This document shows positions 9,710 through 18,846 of a stretch of 64,000 nt of DNA, piece after piece (position 1 is the first letter of the stretch; every line of letters begins with the position of its first letter). Position numbers and translations under genes: made by a program. The notes beneath the pieces are model-generated. The model was not told the origin of the DNA. It did no database searches and worked only from the letters and a program-made list of their open reading frames with translations. Source of the DNA: Cristatella mucedo (taxonomy: Eukaryota > Bryozoa > Phylactolaemata > Cristatellidae); the NCBI GenBank assembly GCA_009760855.2, contig WPIO01000102.1, positions 124,001 to 188,000 of the forward strand, given 5' to 3'.

Positions 9710-9946
9710 TATTTTCTTGATCCATCCTCCACCAAATACAATTGTTTTGCAATCTACATTCTTGTAATTTAAAAACTCTTTTTCTGGACAAGTAAATATT
9801 GATTGATTAAAATTTTTCCAATATTAACATCAATAATTGAAGCCACTTTCTACTTCAAGAATGACAATTTATTTCTTTATTTGGCATGATTTTGATATTT
9901 TTATGCTATGGAGTAACGGAAAAACTTTTTTATTTTTCAAGTAATT

Positions 9947-10471
9947 TTAGGCTGCATTTTTAATTAAATCAATTGCGATTTTTGAATTATCTGCTTTGGA
10001 TTGTTTTTCATCTCTATTTATTTTGTTGACCGCTCTATTGTTAATTTTAACATTTCTGGCTCTTTTTTTGTTTTTGATGGCATTTCTAGCTCTCTCAAAA
10101 ACCCATTCAGGAGTATAATCTGCGAGACTACATACAAATAAAAAGTCCTGATTTCTCAAATCGAACCAGCGTATTGCTCTTTCTTTTTCTATCTTATCTT
10201 CTGTGCGTTTAGAGTTGTTGACGGCATCTGTAATTGCCTGCATAATTACAGCTCTAAACAAAGCCCTCTCACCATGATGGACGTGAAAATAAGATTCACA
10301 AATTTCAGAAATCGCTCCAGATCCAATGCCAACAGAATCAGAGCCTCTGCCACAATCTGGAATTGCAGGCTTTGCCTTAATTTCTTTCTTGATGGAAGTG
10401 TTTTTATCTAAAAAACAAACATCACGCACACTGGCTGCAGAAGTTAATTTGCGATCGTCTTGATGGATCAT
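9947..10471 (-). CDS. Uncharacterised conserved-looking protein with basic C-terminus
   Basis: 174 residues from ATG 10469-10471. The N-terminal 55 residues look disordered. The centre (HHGERALFRAVIMQAITDAV, then RAIRWFDLRNQDFLFVC and LADYTPEWVFERARNAI) resembles, from memory, a small alphaproteobacterial family that pairs an 'AVI-QAI-DA' helix with a 'F--VC--A---P--V' segment; I cannot name it. The C-terminus is Lys/Arg-rich and may bind nucleic acid. There is no signal peptide or membrane segment. It stands alone between long non-coding stretches. Confidence 0.6.
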   Translation of the reverse strand: MIHQDDRKLTSAASVRDVCFLDKNTSIKKEIKAKPAIPDCGRGSDSVGIGSGAISEICESYFHVHHGERALFRAVIMQAITDAVNNSKRTEDKIEKERAIRWFDLRNQDFLFVCSLADYTPEWVFERARNAIKNKKRARNVKINNRAVNKINRDEKQSKADNSKIAIDLIKNAA

Positions 10472-11062
10472 GAGCTAGAAAAAAATTCAAACCAAATATT
10501 GCACAGACATGAGCGCAGGCGATCATGTTGGATATTATTTAATATTGGACTATATAACTTGGAAGCAAAAAATTGTATTTTATCAATATTATATAAGGAA
10601 ATATTTTGTCAGTTGTTTTCTATATTATTGATTTTTTTGTAGTCCAAAAATAAAATATATATATTGCCCATTGTGTGGGTTGAGAATTTTTTACAAGACC
10701 TTTATTTGATTCATTTTTAATTATGTGCAAACAATAAAATGCATAAATATTGCTTCAACAATTTCCTTTATGAATATTGTTGGTGTGGGACGTTTTTTCT
10801 TTTTGGACGGCGTTTAATGATGTAAATATTTATATTGTTAAGATATCCAATTCTTTAAGTCAAACTATCATTTTAAAGTTGGGTTTTTTTGGCCAATAGT
10901 GCCAATAATTTATTAAATTACATCAAAAAAAGAACTGCAAATTTGCGTTACCAGTTTGTTATATAATTATTTCAATAAACTATATAACCTATCAAGATGT
11001 CTCAATAATAAGCCTATAAAAACTGGAAGATGAATATATTTTTTGTATCCATCATGCAAATT
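10472..11062. other. Gene-free stretch, 591 bp
   Basis: Very A+T-rich. A short plus-strand frame overlaps the start of the neighbouring gene but has no credible protein character. I see no RNA gene, IS end or strong terminator here. Confidence 0.6.
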
Positions 11063-12751
11063 CTACAACTGATTTTTATAATAAGAAGCTATCAACTCAA
11101 GCCAGTCATTTTCTGCATTTGTTAATCTAGAATTTAGATTGGTTAAAATTTTATTATGATAATCATCAAGCCAATCTTTTTCTTGTTGTGACAATAAATT
11201 AAAATTTATTAAATTATGATCGATTGGAACCATGGTTAGGGTTTGAAATTGCAGCCAACCTTCCCCCCGGCCCTCAACGCAAGTGATTAAATTTTCTATT
11301 CTAATGCCATATTTTTCCGTCAGATATAATCCTGGCTCATTGGAGATTACCATACCGCACTTCAAAGTTTCATTATTTCGCAAGCTAATTCCACAACCAG
11401 ATTCATGGACATGTAAAGAGTGCCCTACCCCGTGACCAGTGCCATGGGCATAATTTAGACCTTCTTGCCATAAAAACTGCCTAGCCAATAAATCTAGATT
11501 ACCGCCAGTTGTGCCAAGAGGAAAGTGCGCAAGATCAAGAGCTATAAATCCCTTTAAAACCAAAGTAAAATGTTTTTTTTCCTCTTCAGTTGGTTGTTTT
11601 CCAAGATAGATAGTTCTGGTTATGTCTGTTGTACCTCCCTTGTAGTGTCCACCCGAATCTATAAGCAAAAGTCCGTCGCCATTTATTATGCTGCAAGATT
11701 CTGGCTTGGCTCTGTAGTGGATAATGGCACCGTTGCTCCTAAAACCACAGATTGTTTCAAAGCTAAGAGCTAGACAATTTGGATGATTTAATCTTAGATT
11801 GTTTAGATAATCTGCAACCTCACATTCAGTTATGGAGCGATTTCCGCTACTGTGGATAGAATAAATCCATCTTAAAAATTTACACATAATAGCACCATCG
11901 TCTAAATGAGCCTCAATAAATCCATCAATTTCAGCATGATTTTTTATCGCCTTTTTGAAAATTATTGGATCATGAATTTCAGTAATTTCTATGTTGTTGG
12001 TCAAAATTTGCAAATAAACATCCAAGTTTAATGATTCTATTGTTATGGCTAGGTTTTTTATTGCAGACAATATTGTTTTAATTTCCAATCCGTTAATATT
12101 TTCACAAATCGCAGTATTGCCATTTTTATAGACAAAAGCATAGGCATTATATATCCTACTACAATCATGACTTCTGCCTCTTAAATTAAATAGCCAAGAG
12201 CAGGAAGCTGCATCGCTGATTAAAATTGCATCACAATTATATGGTATAGAGCTGATTAAATTGGAAACTTTATCTTCCGAGCTTATACCAGCAATCTCTA
12301 AAGATATCACCTCTTTAACTGCATCTTGGCGGTTGGAATTAAATCTACAAAAATTATCTAAAATATCGCAATTAAGCAACTTGCATGAAGGAATTAATCC
12401 CTTTTGTTCTAATATTTTGTAAAACTTAACACTGGTTAGCATTTTTATTAAACCAATACTTTTATTTTTAGCCGTTAAATCAACAATTACAGAAGTAATG
12501 CTATTAATTGATACATCTACTATCTTATAGCTACCATTAACTTCTTGCGCAGCCTGTAATAAATATCTTCCGTCTGTAATTAAATATTTTTCTTCAAGAC
12601 CAATTATCGCAACTCCAAAAGATCCGGAAAAGCCAGAAATGGCAAGCAATCTATTCTGTTCGTCTGGCGTAAATTCACTCATAAATTCATTATTATTTGG
12701 CACTACCAAATAATCACAATCATAGCTTAATAATAAATCTTTAATCTCCAT
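11063..12751 (-). CDS. pepP: Xaa-Pro aminopeptidase, M24B family
   Basis: Removes N-terminal residues that precede proline. 562 residues from ATG 12749-12751 (MEIKDLLLSYD), a length typical of the large three-domain aminopeptidase P. Two creatinase-like N-terminal domains (first begins PDEQNRLLAISGFSGSFG; an ITDGRYLLQAA motif is seen) precede the pita-bread catalytic domain. Dinuclear metal ligands are visible in LLIDSGGHYKGGTTDITRT, GTGHGVGHSLHVHESG and MVISNEPGLYL, with the last Glu in KYGIRIENLI. It overlaps the end of lipB by 11 bp, so the two are coupled. The symbol is used in the broad sense. Confidence 0.93.
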   Translation of the reverse strand: MEIKDLLLSYDCDYLVVPNNNEFMSEFTPDEQNRLLAISGFSGSFGVAIIGLEEKYLITDGRYLLQAAQEVNGSYKIVDVSINSITSVIVDLTAKNKSIGLIKMLTSVKFYKILEQKGLIPSCKLLNCDILDNFCRFNSNRQDAVKEVISLEIAGISSEDKVSNLISSIPYNCDAILISDAASCSWLFNLRGRSHDCSRIYNAYAFVYKNGNTAICENINGLEIKTILSAIKNLAITIESLNLDVYLQILTNNIEITEIHDPIIFKKAIKNHAEIDGFIEAHLDDGAIMCKFLRWIYSIHSSGNRSITECEVADYLNNLRLNHPNCLALSFETICGFRSNGAIIHYRAKPESCSIINGDGLLLIDSGGHYKGGTTDITRTIYLGKQPTEEEKKHFTLVLKGFIALDLAHFPLGTTGGNLDLLARQFLWQEGLNYAHGTGHGVGHSLHVHESGCGISLRNNETLKCGMVISNEPGLYLTEKYGIRIENLITCVEGRGEGWLQFQTLTMVPIDHNLINFNLLSQQEKDWLDDYHNKILTNLNSRLTNAENDWLELIASYYKNQL

Positions 12752-13382
12752 ATGAAAAAATTCTTTTAAAATTAACAATCACAACATCCAAAAGCTCATT
12801 CTCGTCCACATTCAAATCAAAATCAGCCATAGAAACCATAACGCAATCACTTAGTCCACAAGGGTTAATTGCATCAAATCTGGACATATTGGGCTTAACA
12901 TTTAACGCAAATCCATGACTAGAAATGCCTTTGTGAATTTTTATGCCAATGGAGGAGATTTTTTTTAAAATTCCGCCATGATGTGTCCAAACTCCAGGCT
13001 TACTAATAACTCGCTCACCATCTATATTGTAATATCGCAAAACATCTATAACTAACTGCTCTATATTGACTATAAATTGCCTAAGATTCAAAAAGCCATA
13101 TTTTTTATTTAAATCCATTATTATATAGCCAATCTGTTGGCCTGGTCCATGATAGGTAATATTACCACCTCTGTTGGATTGAATTATTGAGACATTTTGC
13201 TGATTAGGTAAAGTTTTAACATCAGCAACAGCATTAGCTCCGGTGGTATAGACATCCCCATGCTGCAGGAGCCACAAAATATCTTCACTTGTAGTTTTTT
13301 TTCTTCCTTCCACTAAACGCAACATTTCATCCATAGCAAGATTATATCCTTGCAATTCTTTGGAAATTTTTATGCAAACCAT
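12741..13382 (-). CDS. lipB: Octanoyl-[acyl carrier protein]:protein N-octanoyltransferase
   Basis: Transfers octanoate from ACP to lipoyl domains, the first step of endogenous lipoylation. At 213 residues the length is normal. Family motifs are clear: RGGNITYHGPGQQIGYIIMD, the KISSIGIKIHKGISSHGFAL segment with the catalytic lysine, and INPCGL with the catalytic cysteine. LipA is encoded at 46879-47799 and a lipoyl-bearing PDH E2 at 31185-32486, so substrate and next enzyme are both present. pepP follows with overlapping ends. Confidence 0.96.
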   Translation of the reverse strand: MVCIKISKELQGYNLAMDEMLRLVEGRKKTTSEDILWLLQHGDVYTTGANAVADVKTLPNQQNVSIIQSNRGGNITYHGPGQQIGYIIMDLNKKYGFLNLRQFIVNIEQLVIDVLRYYNIDGERVISKPGVWTHHGGILKKISSIGIKIHKGISSHGFALNVKPNMSRFDAINPCGLSDCVMVSMADFDLNVDENELLDVVIVNFKRIFSYGD

Positions 13383-13504
13383 TTTTTAAATTCTTAAGAT
13401 CAATTTCCGTTTTTAAATAGATATTTTATGTAATTTCAATAAAAGCAACAGTTAATAATAATGTTTAATGCGGGGCATTAATGCACAAGACATTAACCCC
13501 CTCC

Positions 13505-13535
13505 CAACAAATCATATTTTATATATGATTTGTTG
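13505..13535. repeat. Perfect 13-bp inverted repeat, possible hairpin
   Basis: CAACAAATCATAT at 13505-13517 and its reverse complement at 13523-13535 are separated by 5 bases. Two further degenerate TATATGATT units follow and ACAAATCATAT recurs near 13689. It lies between the lipB start and the IS remnant and could be an IS end or a leftover terminator. Confidence 0.6.
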
Positions 13536-13589
13536 TATATGATTATATATGATTTGTGATTTATAAACATTGTTCCTTAATAAGCCTTA

Positions 13590-14304
13590 TAAACAAGGGT
13601 TTGATAAGTTAAGAAAACAAAGGTTTTGTGTAAAAGTTGTAAAAAATGTCAAATTGTACATTTTGATGAAAGAAACAAAATATGATGTACAAATCATATA
13701 AACCACATTGATATTAATATTAATATTATTCTCTGAGGGAAATAATTATCGCAGAACTGCAAGAATTTTAAGCAAAATGTTTGATAAAAAAATTTCATAT
13801 CAATTAATGGTTCACTGGGTTAAAAATAAAGCTACACAGTTACCTATCAACAAGTAAGCATTATGCTTGTTGCGATATTGTAATCGTTGCAATGGATGAA
13901 CTTTATACTTTTTTAACAACGAAAAAATCAAACCAGAATTTGGATTGCTGTTGAGAGAGGCTCTCTGTGTTGGTTTGCATTTTATCTAGGCTCTGGTTTG
14001 GAAATTTCTGCAAAAAGAATGTTAGAAAAAATTCTTCTTCATCATGATATAAAAATTGTTGCAACAGATGATAATTTTACTTATAATGCAGTTAATTGCC
14101 TTTTTGCCAAGTAAAGTTAAGCATTTGGTCTTAAAAAGTGAAACTTGTTTGGTGGAAAGCTTTAATGTAAAAATGAGGCATTATATTCCTTGTTTAGCCC
14201 ATAAAACAAGGGCTTATGTTAAATCTAGAGAGTCTTTAAACAAGGTAATGCAATTTTTATGCTTAGAGAGGAAGTTTGTAAATGCCAATATTTATCTTAC
14301 GTGA
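13590..14304 (+). pseudogene. IS1-family transposase remnant
   Basis: No single frame is open, but pieces in three frames read in order like an IS1-type InsA/InsB. These are a zinc-ribbon-like FCVK/SCKKCQ segment (about 13636-13660), a helix-turn-helix piece RRTARILSKMFDKKISYQ (about 13754), MDELYTFL with an early DDE-region aspartate (13892), LEISAKRMLEKILLHH, and finally VESFNVKMRHYIPC and HKTRAYVKS inside an open stretch at 14056-14304. Several frameshifts and stops make it inactive. The left limit is approximate and I could not define terminal repeats with confidence. Confidence 0.75.
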
Positions 14305-14416
14305 GATGAATGATTTGGAGAAACAGGCCAATTATTGCCTTCTTGGGCGATGGGGCTTCTTTGTTGCTTTGCTATCGATCTTGCGGTGATTTTTTTATTA
14401 AGAATAACATTGAATA

Positions 14417-15019
14417 TTAAAGAAAAAAAACATTATCCCTTTTGTAAAATAAGGTTGATTGTGTGGAGTCGTTTCTTAATGGACCCAGTCCAGAAAAATT
14501 AATAAATTTAAAGCCCATTTCGTGCATTAAGGTAAAAATTGCACCATATTGCTCTCTGTTGCTGTTATCCAACAAAACACATCCTCCTTCTTTTAATTTG
14601 GGTAGAGACTCGTAAGCACAATTTAATCTATCTATTGAATCTATTGCTATCAAATCAAATAAATCATTAATTTTATTTACTGATTGTGTAAATTCTTTTC
14701 CAACTTTATGGTAAATTTTTAAGTTTTGCAAAGATTTATTTTTCGCGATTGATAAAATTTTTTCCAACCATTCTTGTCTAGTTTCCGCTGCCGTTACCGC
14801 ATTGCATCTGGCGGCATAAAATAAAGTTGAATAGCCACAACCAAACTCAAAAATATTCATATTTTTATCCAATCTTTCTGTTAAAAAATCAATCATTGCG
14901 TAGCTATACCATGGTAAATAATTGCCATATTCATCCAATGGAATTTGCTGTGATTGAGATTCAATCCAGCCAGATTTCTTCAGATATCCTTCCTTTAATT
15001 TTGAAAAATCATCTTGCAT
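14417..15019 (-). CDS. Class I SAM-dependent methyltransferase-like protein
   Basis: 200 residues from ATG 15017-15019 (MQDDFSKLKEG); a longer reading to 15100 needs a TTG start and looks hydrophobic and spurious. Motif I is seen as FEFGCGYSTLFYA, followed by an acidic position (TAAETRQEWLEK), LIAIDSIDRLNCAYESLPKL and GGCVLLDNSNREQYGAI. This pattern matches small-molecule or sugar-linked methyltransferases often found near glycosyltransferases, from family knowledge. The substrate is unknown. It is flanked by the IS remnant and ctpA. Confidence 0.75.
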   Translation of the reverse strand: MQDDFSKLKEGYLKKSGWIESQSQQIPLDEYGNYLPWYSYAMIDFLTERLDKNMNIFEFGCGYSTLFYAARCNAVTAAETRQEWLEKILSIAKNKSLQNLKIYHKVGKEFTQSVNKINDLFDLIAIDSIDRLNCAYESLPKLKEGGCVLLDNSNREQYGAIFTLMHEMGFKFINFSGLGPLRNDSTQSTLFYKRDNVFFL

Positions 15020-15208
15020 AAAAAAACAGATAAATAAAAATTCACGCAAAGATTTAAAAAATATTCTTTTAATTACATAGCGGCTGTAATAAAATTGCAA
15101 TTTCTGCGAATGTATAAACGATATAATTTCATTTTACAATCAGGCAATAAAAAAACTATAAGCCAATTTCAATAATTTGACTTATTAACAATTTATACAA
15201 CCTACAGA

Positions 15209-16564
15209 TTAACCATCAATATTTTCAGTTTCCGTCTCTGGCTTTTTATTATCACGTTCTCTTGCCGCAATTATTGCTTCATATTTTAACTTATTTTGCA
15301 ATAATGTTGATATGGAAGAAATGAGCATCTCTCCATTTTTACCAATTTCCAATGAGTGATTTTTTTCAACTTCTTCAATATTTGCCGAAGAAGCTGGATC
15401 TTGTTTTATTATTTGCAGATCCGGAGATATTCCTATGCCGTGCACGGGATTTCCTTTTGGCGTTATGTAGTGAGCAAAGGTAATTTTTATTGCAGCACCC
15501 TCGATGCTGGTTAGAGGAATGACTTCCTGGGTTGATCCTTTACCAAAGCTACGCTCGCCAATTAATATTGCACGATCATTGTCTTTTAAGGCTCCAATTA
15601 AAACCTCGGCTGCCGATGCAGAATTTCCATCCATTAAAACTGCCATGTTAGCGGTTTTTAAATAAGCATAAGCTGGTGAACCGATGTTACTTGAAACAAA
15701 TTCCGCAATCTTTTTGCTGCCAGACTTGATTGTGACTATTTTTTTATAACTAGCCAAAAATAAGCTAGCAATATTAACGGCCTGGTCGAGCAATCCACCA
15801 GGATTTCCGCGCAAATCCAAAACTATTCCTGCAATTTTTAATGGACTATTTAGTCTTAATTGAGTCTGTTTTTTAATCTGATTGAGTAGATCGGTGTAAG
15901 TTTCTTGATTAAAATGCGATATTTTTATAAACAAAACAAAACCCCTCCAATTAGCTTCAATGGAATTTATTGATTGCTGATCTCTGGTGATTGCAGCCTC
16001 GTAAACATCACCAGTCAAGGCACGCTCCATTTTTAATTTCACCGTAGATCCAACAGAGCCTCTTATTTGATTTGACGCCTCCAAAAGAGACATATTTGCC
16101 GTCGAGACATTGTTTATTGTTAAAATTCTATCCCCCAATGCAAGCCCACTTTTTTTAGCAGGAGAGCCATCCACAACCCCCATAACAACTGGATAGCTGC
16201 CATTTTTGCTTAACTCTACGCCTATGCCATAAAAACTACCATCCGTCATGGCGTTAAATAGTTTATAAGCCGAAGGTGGATAGTAGGCACAGTCAGGATC
16301 AACTGCCTGCATAATTCCATCTATTGCCCCATCTATCATTTTAGATTCATCAAAATCTTCTTTATTTCTGCTGTAAATCAACCCCAAAACCTCATTAATT
16401 GCATCAAAATTGGTAGCGTTTATTGCCGCCGTTCTGACCGGTATATTGGAAACCTTTTCTAAGGCAATCGCTTGACAAAAAAAAGCAAAAAATATGGTTA
16501 AAAAATATAAATAAAATTTGGAAAAAGCCACAAAAATAATATCACTTATACTTGGCAAAAACAT
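15209..16564 (-). CDS. ctpA: C-terminal processing peptidase, S41 family
   Basis: Periplasmic serine protease that trims or degrades proteins from their C-termini. 451 residues from ATG 16562-16564; a hydrophobic export segment (FYLYFLTIFFAFFCQAIA) occupies residues about 17-35. A PDZ domain is near residues 110-190 (GIGVELSKNG, GLALGDRILTINN). The protease core has LDLRGNPGGLLDQAV, the nucleophile in GNSASAAEVLIGAL, and the lysine in GERSFGKGSTQEV. The tail is hydrophilic and Glu/Lys-rich. It stands alone on the minus strand. Confidence 0.95.
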   Translation of the reverse strand: MFLPSISDIIFVAFSKFYLYFLTIFFAFFCQAIALEKVSNIPVRTAAINATNFDAINEVLGLIYSRNKEDFDESKMIDGAIDGIMQAVDPDCAYYPPSAYKLFNAMTDGSFYGIGVELSKNGSYPVVMGVVDGSPAKKSGLALGDRILTINNVSTANMSLLEASNQIRGSVGSTVKLKMERALTGDVYEAAITRDQQSINSIEANWRGFVLFIKISHFNQETYTDLLNQIKKQTQLRLNSPLKIAGIVLDLRGNPGGLLDQAVNIASLFLASYKKIVTIKSGSKKIAEFVSSNIGSPAYAYLKTANMAVLMDGNSASAAEVLIGALKDNDRAILIGERSFGKGSTQEVIPLTSIEGAAIKITFAHYITPKGNPVHGIGISPDLQIIKQDPASSANIEEVEKNHSLEIGKNGEMLISSISTLLQNKLKYEAIIAARERDNKKPETETENIDG

Positions 16565-16864
16565 CAATACAGAACATGCTGAAGTATAGCTGTTTTTAAA
16601 AGCAAATAAATAAATAAAGTAACAATTTTATATTAATATACTGAAAAAAGACATTACTGGACATATGGCAGGCCAATATTGAGATAGTTTTGCAGTATCG
16701 TTTTAGATGTTAATTGACTTAGATTTAGCTTGAAAATTAAAATCAGATCACTGTAAGGCATTTTTAAGCGATAGGTCGGTTTTGCTTATATTTTATACAA
16801 AATAGCATGAGCTGTAAATTTTAGACCAATTTGCTTTATTTTGCTAGTTAATAGTGTGCAAAAA

Positions 16865-17860
16865 ATGTCCGAAATAGTAAAAGTAATTAATGGCAACAGT
16901 ATCGAAGATGCTATAACTGGAATTGCGGATTTTGAATCACCGGATTTAGAGCTCGTAGAAGAAAACCAAGAATCAGACCTATCCGCTCTGGAAGAGAGGT
17001 CTATCGTTCCAAAAATGGATTGGAAGAACGATGAGTATTCAGTTTTAAGAAAATATATTTCCAAAGTTTGTTCTTTTGAGGTATTAACAAACGAGAAGGA
17101 ATTGGAGCTTGCCAAGCTTTATCTTGAAGGTAATCAAGAAGCTGCTCACAGGCTGGTAACAAGTCATATGCGATTGGTCGTAAAAATTGCACTAGAATAC
17201 AGAAGATATGGATTCCCCATGATGGAATTAATTGCAGAGGGTAATTGTGGACTAGTAACTGCGGTACAGAAATTTGATACAAATTTTGGTTGTAGACTTT
17301 CAACCTATGCCATTCTTTGGATTCGTGCTAAAATTAAGTCTTTTATTCTAAAGTCTTGGTCTATAGTAAAAATAGGTAACGATAAATTGCGAAGAAATCT
17401 CTTCTTTAATCTTTCAAAAATTAAAAAACAATTGGGTCTCTCTGGAGGAACCCTAACCGATGCCGGTGCGGCAAAAATTGCAAAATACAGTGGTACAAAA
17501 GTAAAAGATGTTCAGGAGGTTGAGCTTAGCTTGAGTCAATGCAGATCCATTTCAACAGAAGAATCTGAAGATATGGGAATTAGTCTGGTTGCAACTAATA
17601 GCACTCCGGAAGAAATTACTATCGAAAAAAATCAAGAAGCTATAAAAAAATCAGCTATAAAAAAAGCTCTTAGTGCTCTTTCTGTAAGAGAGCAAAGAAT
17701 AATTGCCGCAAGATGGCTTAGCGAAAAAACAAAAACACTGGAGGAATTAAGTTTAGAATTTCATGTTTCAAAAGAAAGAATTAGACAAATATCGGAAAGT
17801 GCGATGAAAAAAATGAAAGCAATACTAGAGCCAGAATCAACATTTTTACTAGGAAGTTAG
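16865..17860 (+). CDS. rpoH: RNA polymerase sigma factor, heat-shock type (RpoH)
   Basis: 331 residues from ATG 16865-16867. Region 2 is RpoH-like: AAHRLVTSHMRLVVKIALEY, then YRRYGFPMMELIAEGNCGL, FDTNFGCRLSTYAILWIRA and FILKSWSIVKIGNDKLRR. Region 4 is SALSVREQRIIAARWL with the helix-turn-helix TLEELSLEFHVSKERIRQI. An acidic N-terminal extension of about 50 residues is unusual for alphaproteobacterial RpoH, which normally starts close to region 1.2; an internal Met at residue 51 could be the true start. It is followed after 16 bp by the outer-membrane protein gene. Confidence 0.9.
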   Translation: MSEIVKVINGNSIEDAITGIADFESPDLELVEENQESDLSALEERSIVPKMDWKNDEYSVLRKYISKVCSFEVLTNEKELELAKLYLEGNQEAAHRLVTSHMRLVVKIALEYRRYGFPMMELIAEGNCGLVTAVQKFDTNFGCRLSTYAILWIRAKIKSFILKSWSIVKIGNDKLRRNLFFNLSKIKKQLGLSGGTLTDAGAAKIAKYSGTKVKDVQEVELSLSQCRSISTEESEDMGISLVATNSTPEEITIEKNQEAIKKSAIKKALSALSVREQRIIAARWLSEKTKTLEELSLEFHVSKERIRQISESAMKKMKAILEPESTFLLGS

Positions 17861-17876
17861 ATAATTATTGTGCTAA

Positions 17877-18689
17877 ATGTCATTTTTATATAAATATTTC
17901 AGATTTATCTTTATCGGTATAATTGTATTTCAATTTACATCTGAAAAAGCAGCTCAATCCATGGAGCTTAAAGGCACAAATATACAATATAACGTTTACA
18001 TTGGCGGAGGACTAATGGCCGGAGGTGCATATTCTGCAATTCAAAACCCAAACAATTCAATAAAAATTGCAGCTGGTGGCAGTTTTTTTTTAGAGCCAAT
18101 AGTCGGTCTTAACGCCAATCTTGGAATTAATTTCATCTTACCAAACGGACTATATTTTGCAACGGAAATTAACAGCTATATTGGTTTTGGTCAAAATCAA
18201 ACCACTATGAAGAATACCGCAGAAAATCCCAACACACTAAATGTATCACAAACATCAGACGGTAAAATACAATACGCATTAAGCAATGGAACCAATGGTA
18301 TTCAATTTGTTTCTAATAATTTTAGATTAGGATATGCCTTAAAAAACAATAATCTTGCCTTTTTTGGAATTTTGGGCTGGGGGTATGATTTTTCCAACAG
18401 CGTATTAACCGCATCCAAAACCGCACAAATTGAAGGCCTTGTGGCAAGTGCAAACACGGAAGGAAGGCTATATTATTCAGGATTTGCTCTGCAGTATGGA
18501 GCTGGAATGGTATATAAATTTTCATCAAATTTAGGTTTTTACCTCGAATTTTTAAGTATAGCCCCATTTTCTCACGTTGCAACATTTAGCAAAAATGCCG
18601 CCAGTCCCGCAAGTAATCTTGATGGTCTGAAGATTAATATATTAACAGAACATTATACTTTGAATATTGGATTGGTGATTTCTATTTAA
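17877..18689 (+). CDS. Outer-membrane beta-barrel surface protein (opacity/P44-like)
   Basis: 270 residues. A signal peptide (about residues 1-27, FRFIFIGIIVFQFTSEKAAQS) precedes a sequence of alternating hydrophobic/polar strands with Gly and aromatic residues (YIGGGLMAGGAYSAI, FRLGYALKNNNLAFFGILGW, LQYGAGMVYKFSSNLGFYLE) ending in LNIGLVISI, a typical barrel closure. This fits the 8-stranded opacity-type barrels common as surface antigens in Rickettsiales. A long Asn/Thr-rich loop (near residues 105-140) is probably extracellular. It may share the rpoH transcript (16 bp gap). Confidence 0.75.
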   Translation: MSFLYKYFRFIFIGIIVFQFTSEKAAQSMELKGTNIQYNVYIGGGLMAGGAYSAIQNPNNSIKIAAGGSFFLEPIVGLNANLGINFILPNGLYFATEINSYIGFGQNQTTMKNTAENPNTLNVSQTSDGKIQYALSNGTNGIQFVSNNFRLGYALKNNNLAFFGILGWGYDFSNSVLTASKTAQIEGLVASANTEGRLYYSGFALQYGAGMVYKFSSNLGFYLEFLSIAPFSHVATFSKNAASPASNLDGLKINILTEHYTLNIGLVISI

Positions 18690-18748
18690 AGCTAAATGGT
18701 CACACGACCTTCTTGATAGATATTTGTATTGTTGTTTTAATTACTTTC

Positions 18749-18777
18749 TTGACAATATTTTATTTGTGATGTATAAT
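18749..18777 (+). promoter_or_regulatory. Perfect sigma-70 consensus promoter
   Basis: TTGACA at 18749-18754, a 17-base spacer, and TATAAT at 18772-18777: a 12/12 consensus match, the best I found in the window. It faces the unknown gene starting at 18847, giving a leader of about 60 bases. Confidence 0.8.
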
Positions 18778-18846
18778 TTTAATATCTCTTATTAAGTGCA
18801 TTGATATTTTATTTTGCTTATAGGGTTATATTTGATAATAAATTGT

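Noticed and set aside
13477..13490. ATTAATGCACAAGA occurs here and again at 53777-53790, upstream of other genes
   Set aside because: A single 14-base match is expected by chance several times in 64 kb of AT-rich DNA; the flanks do not align.
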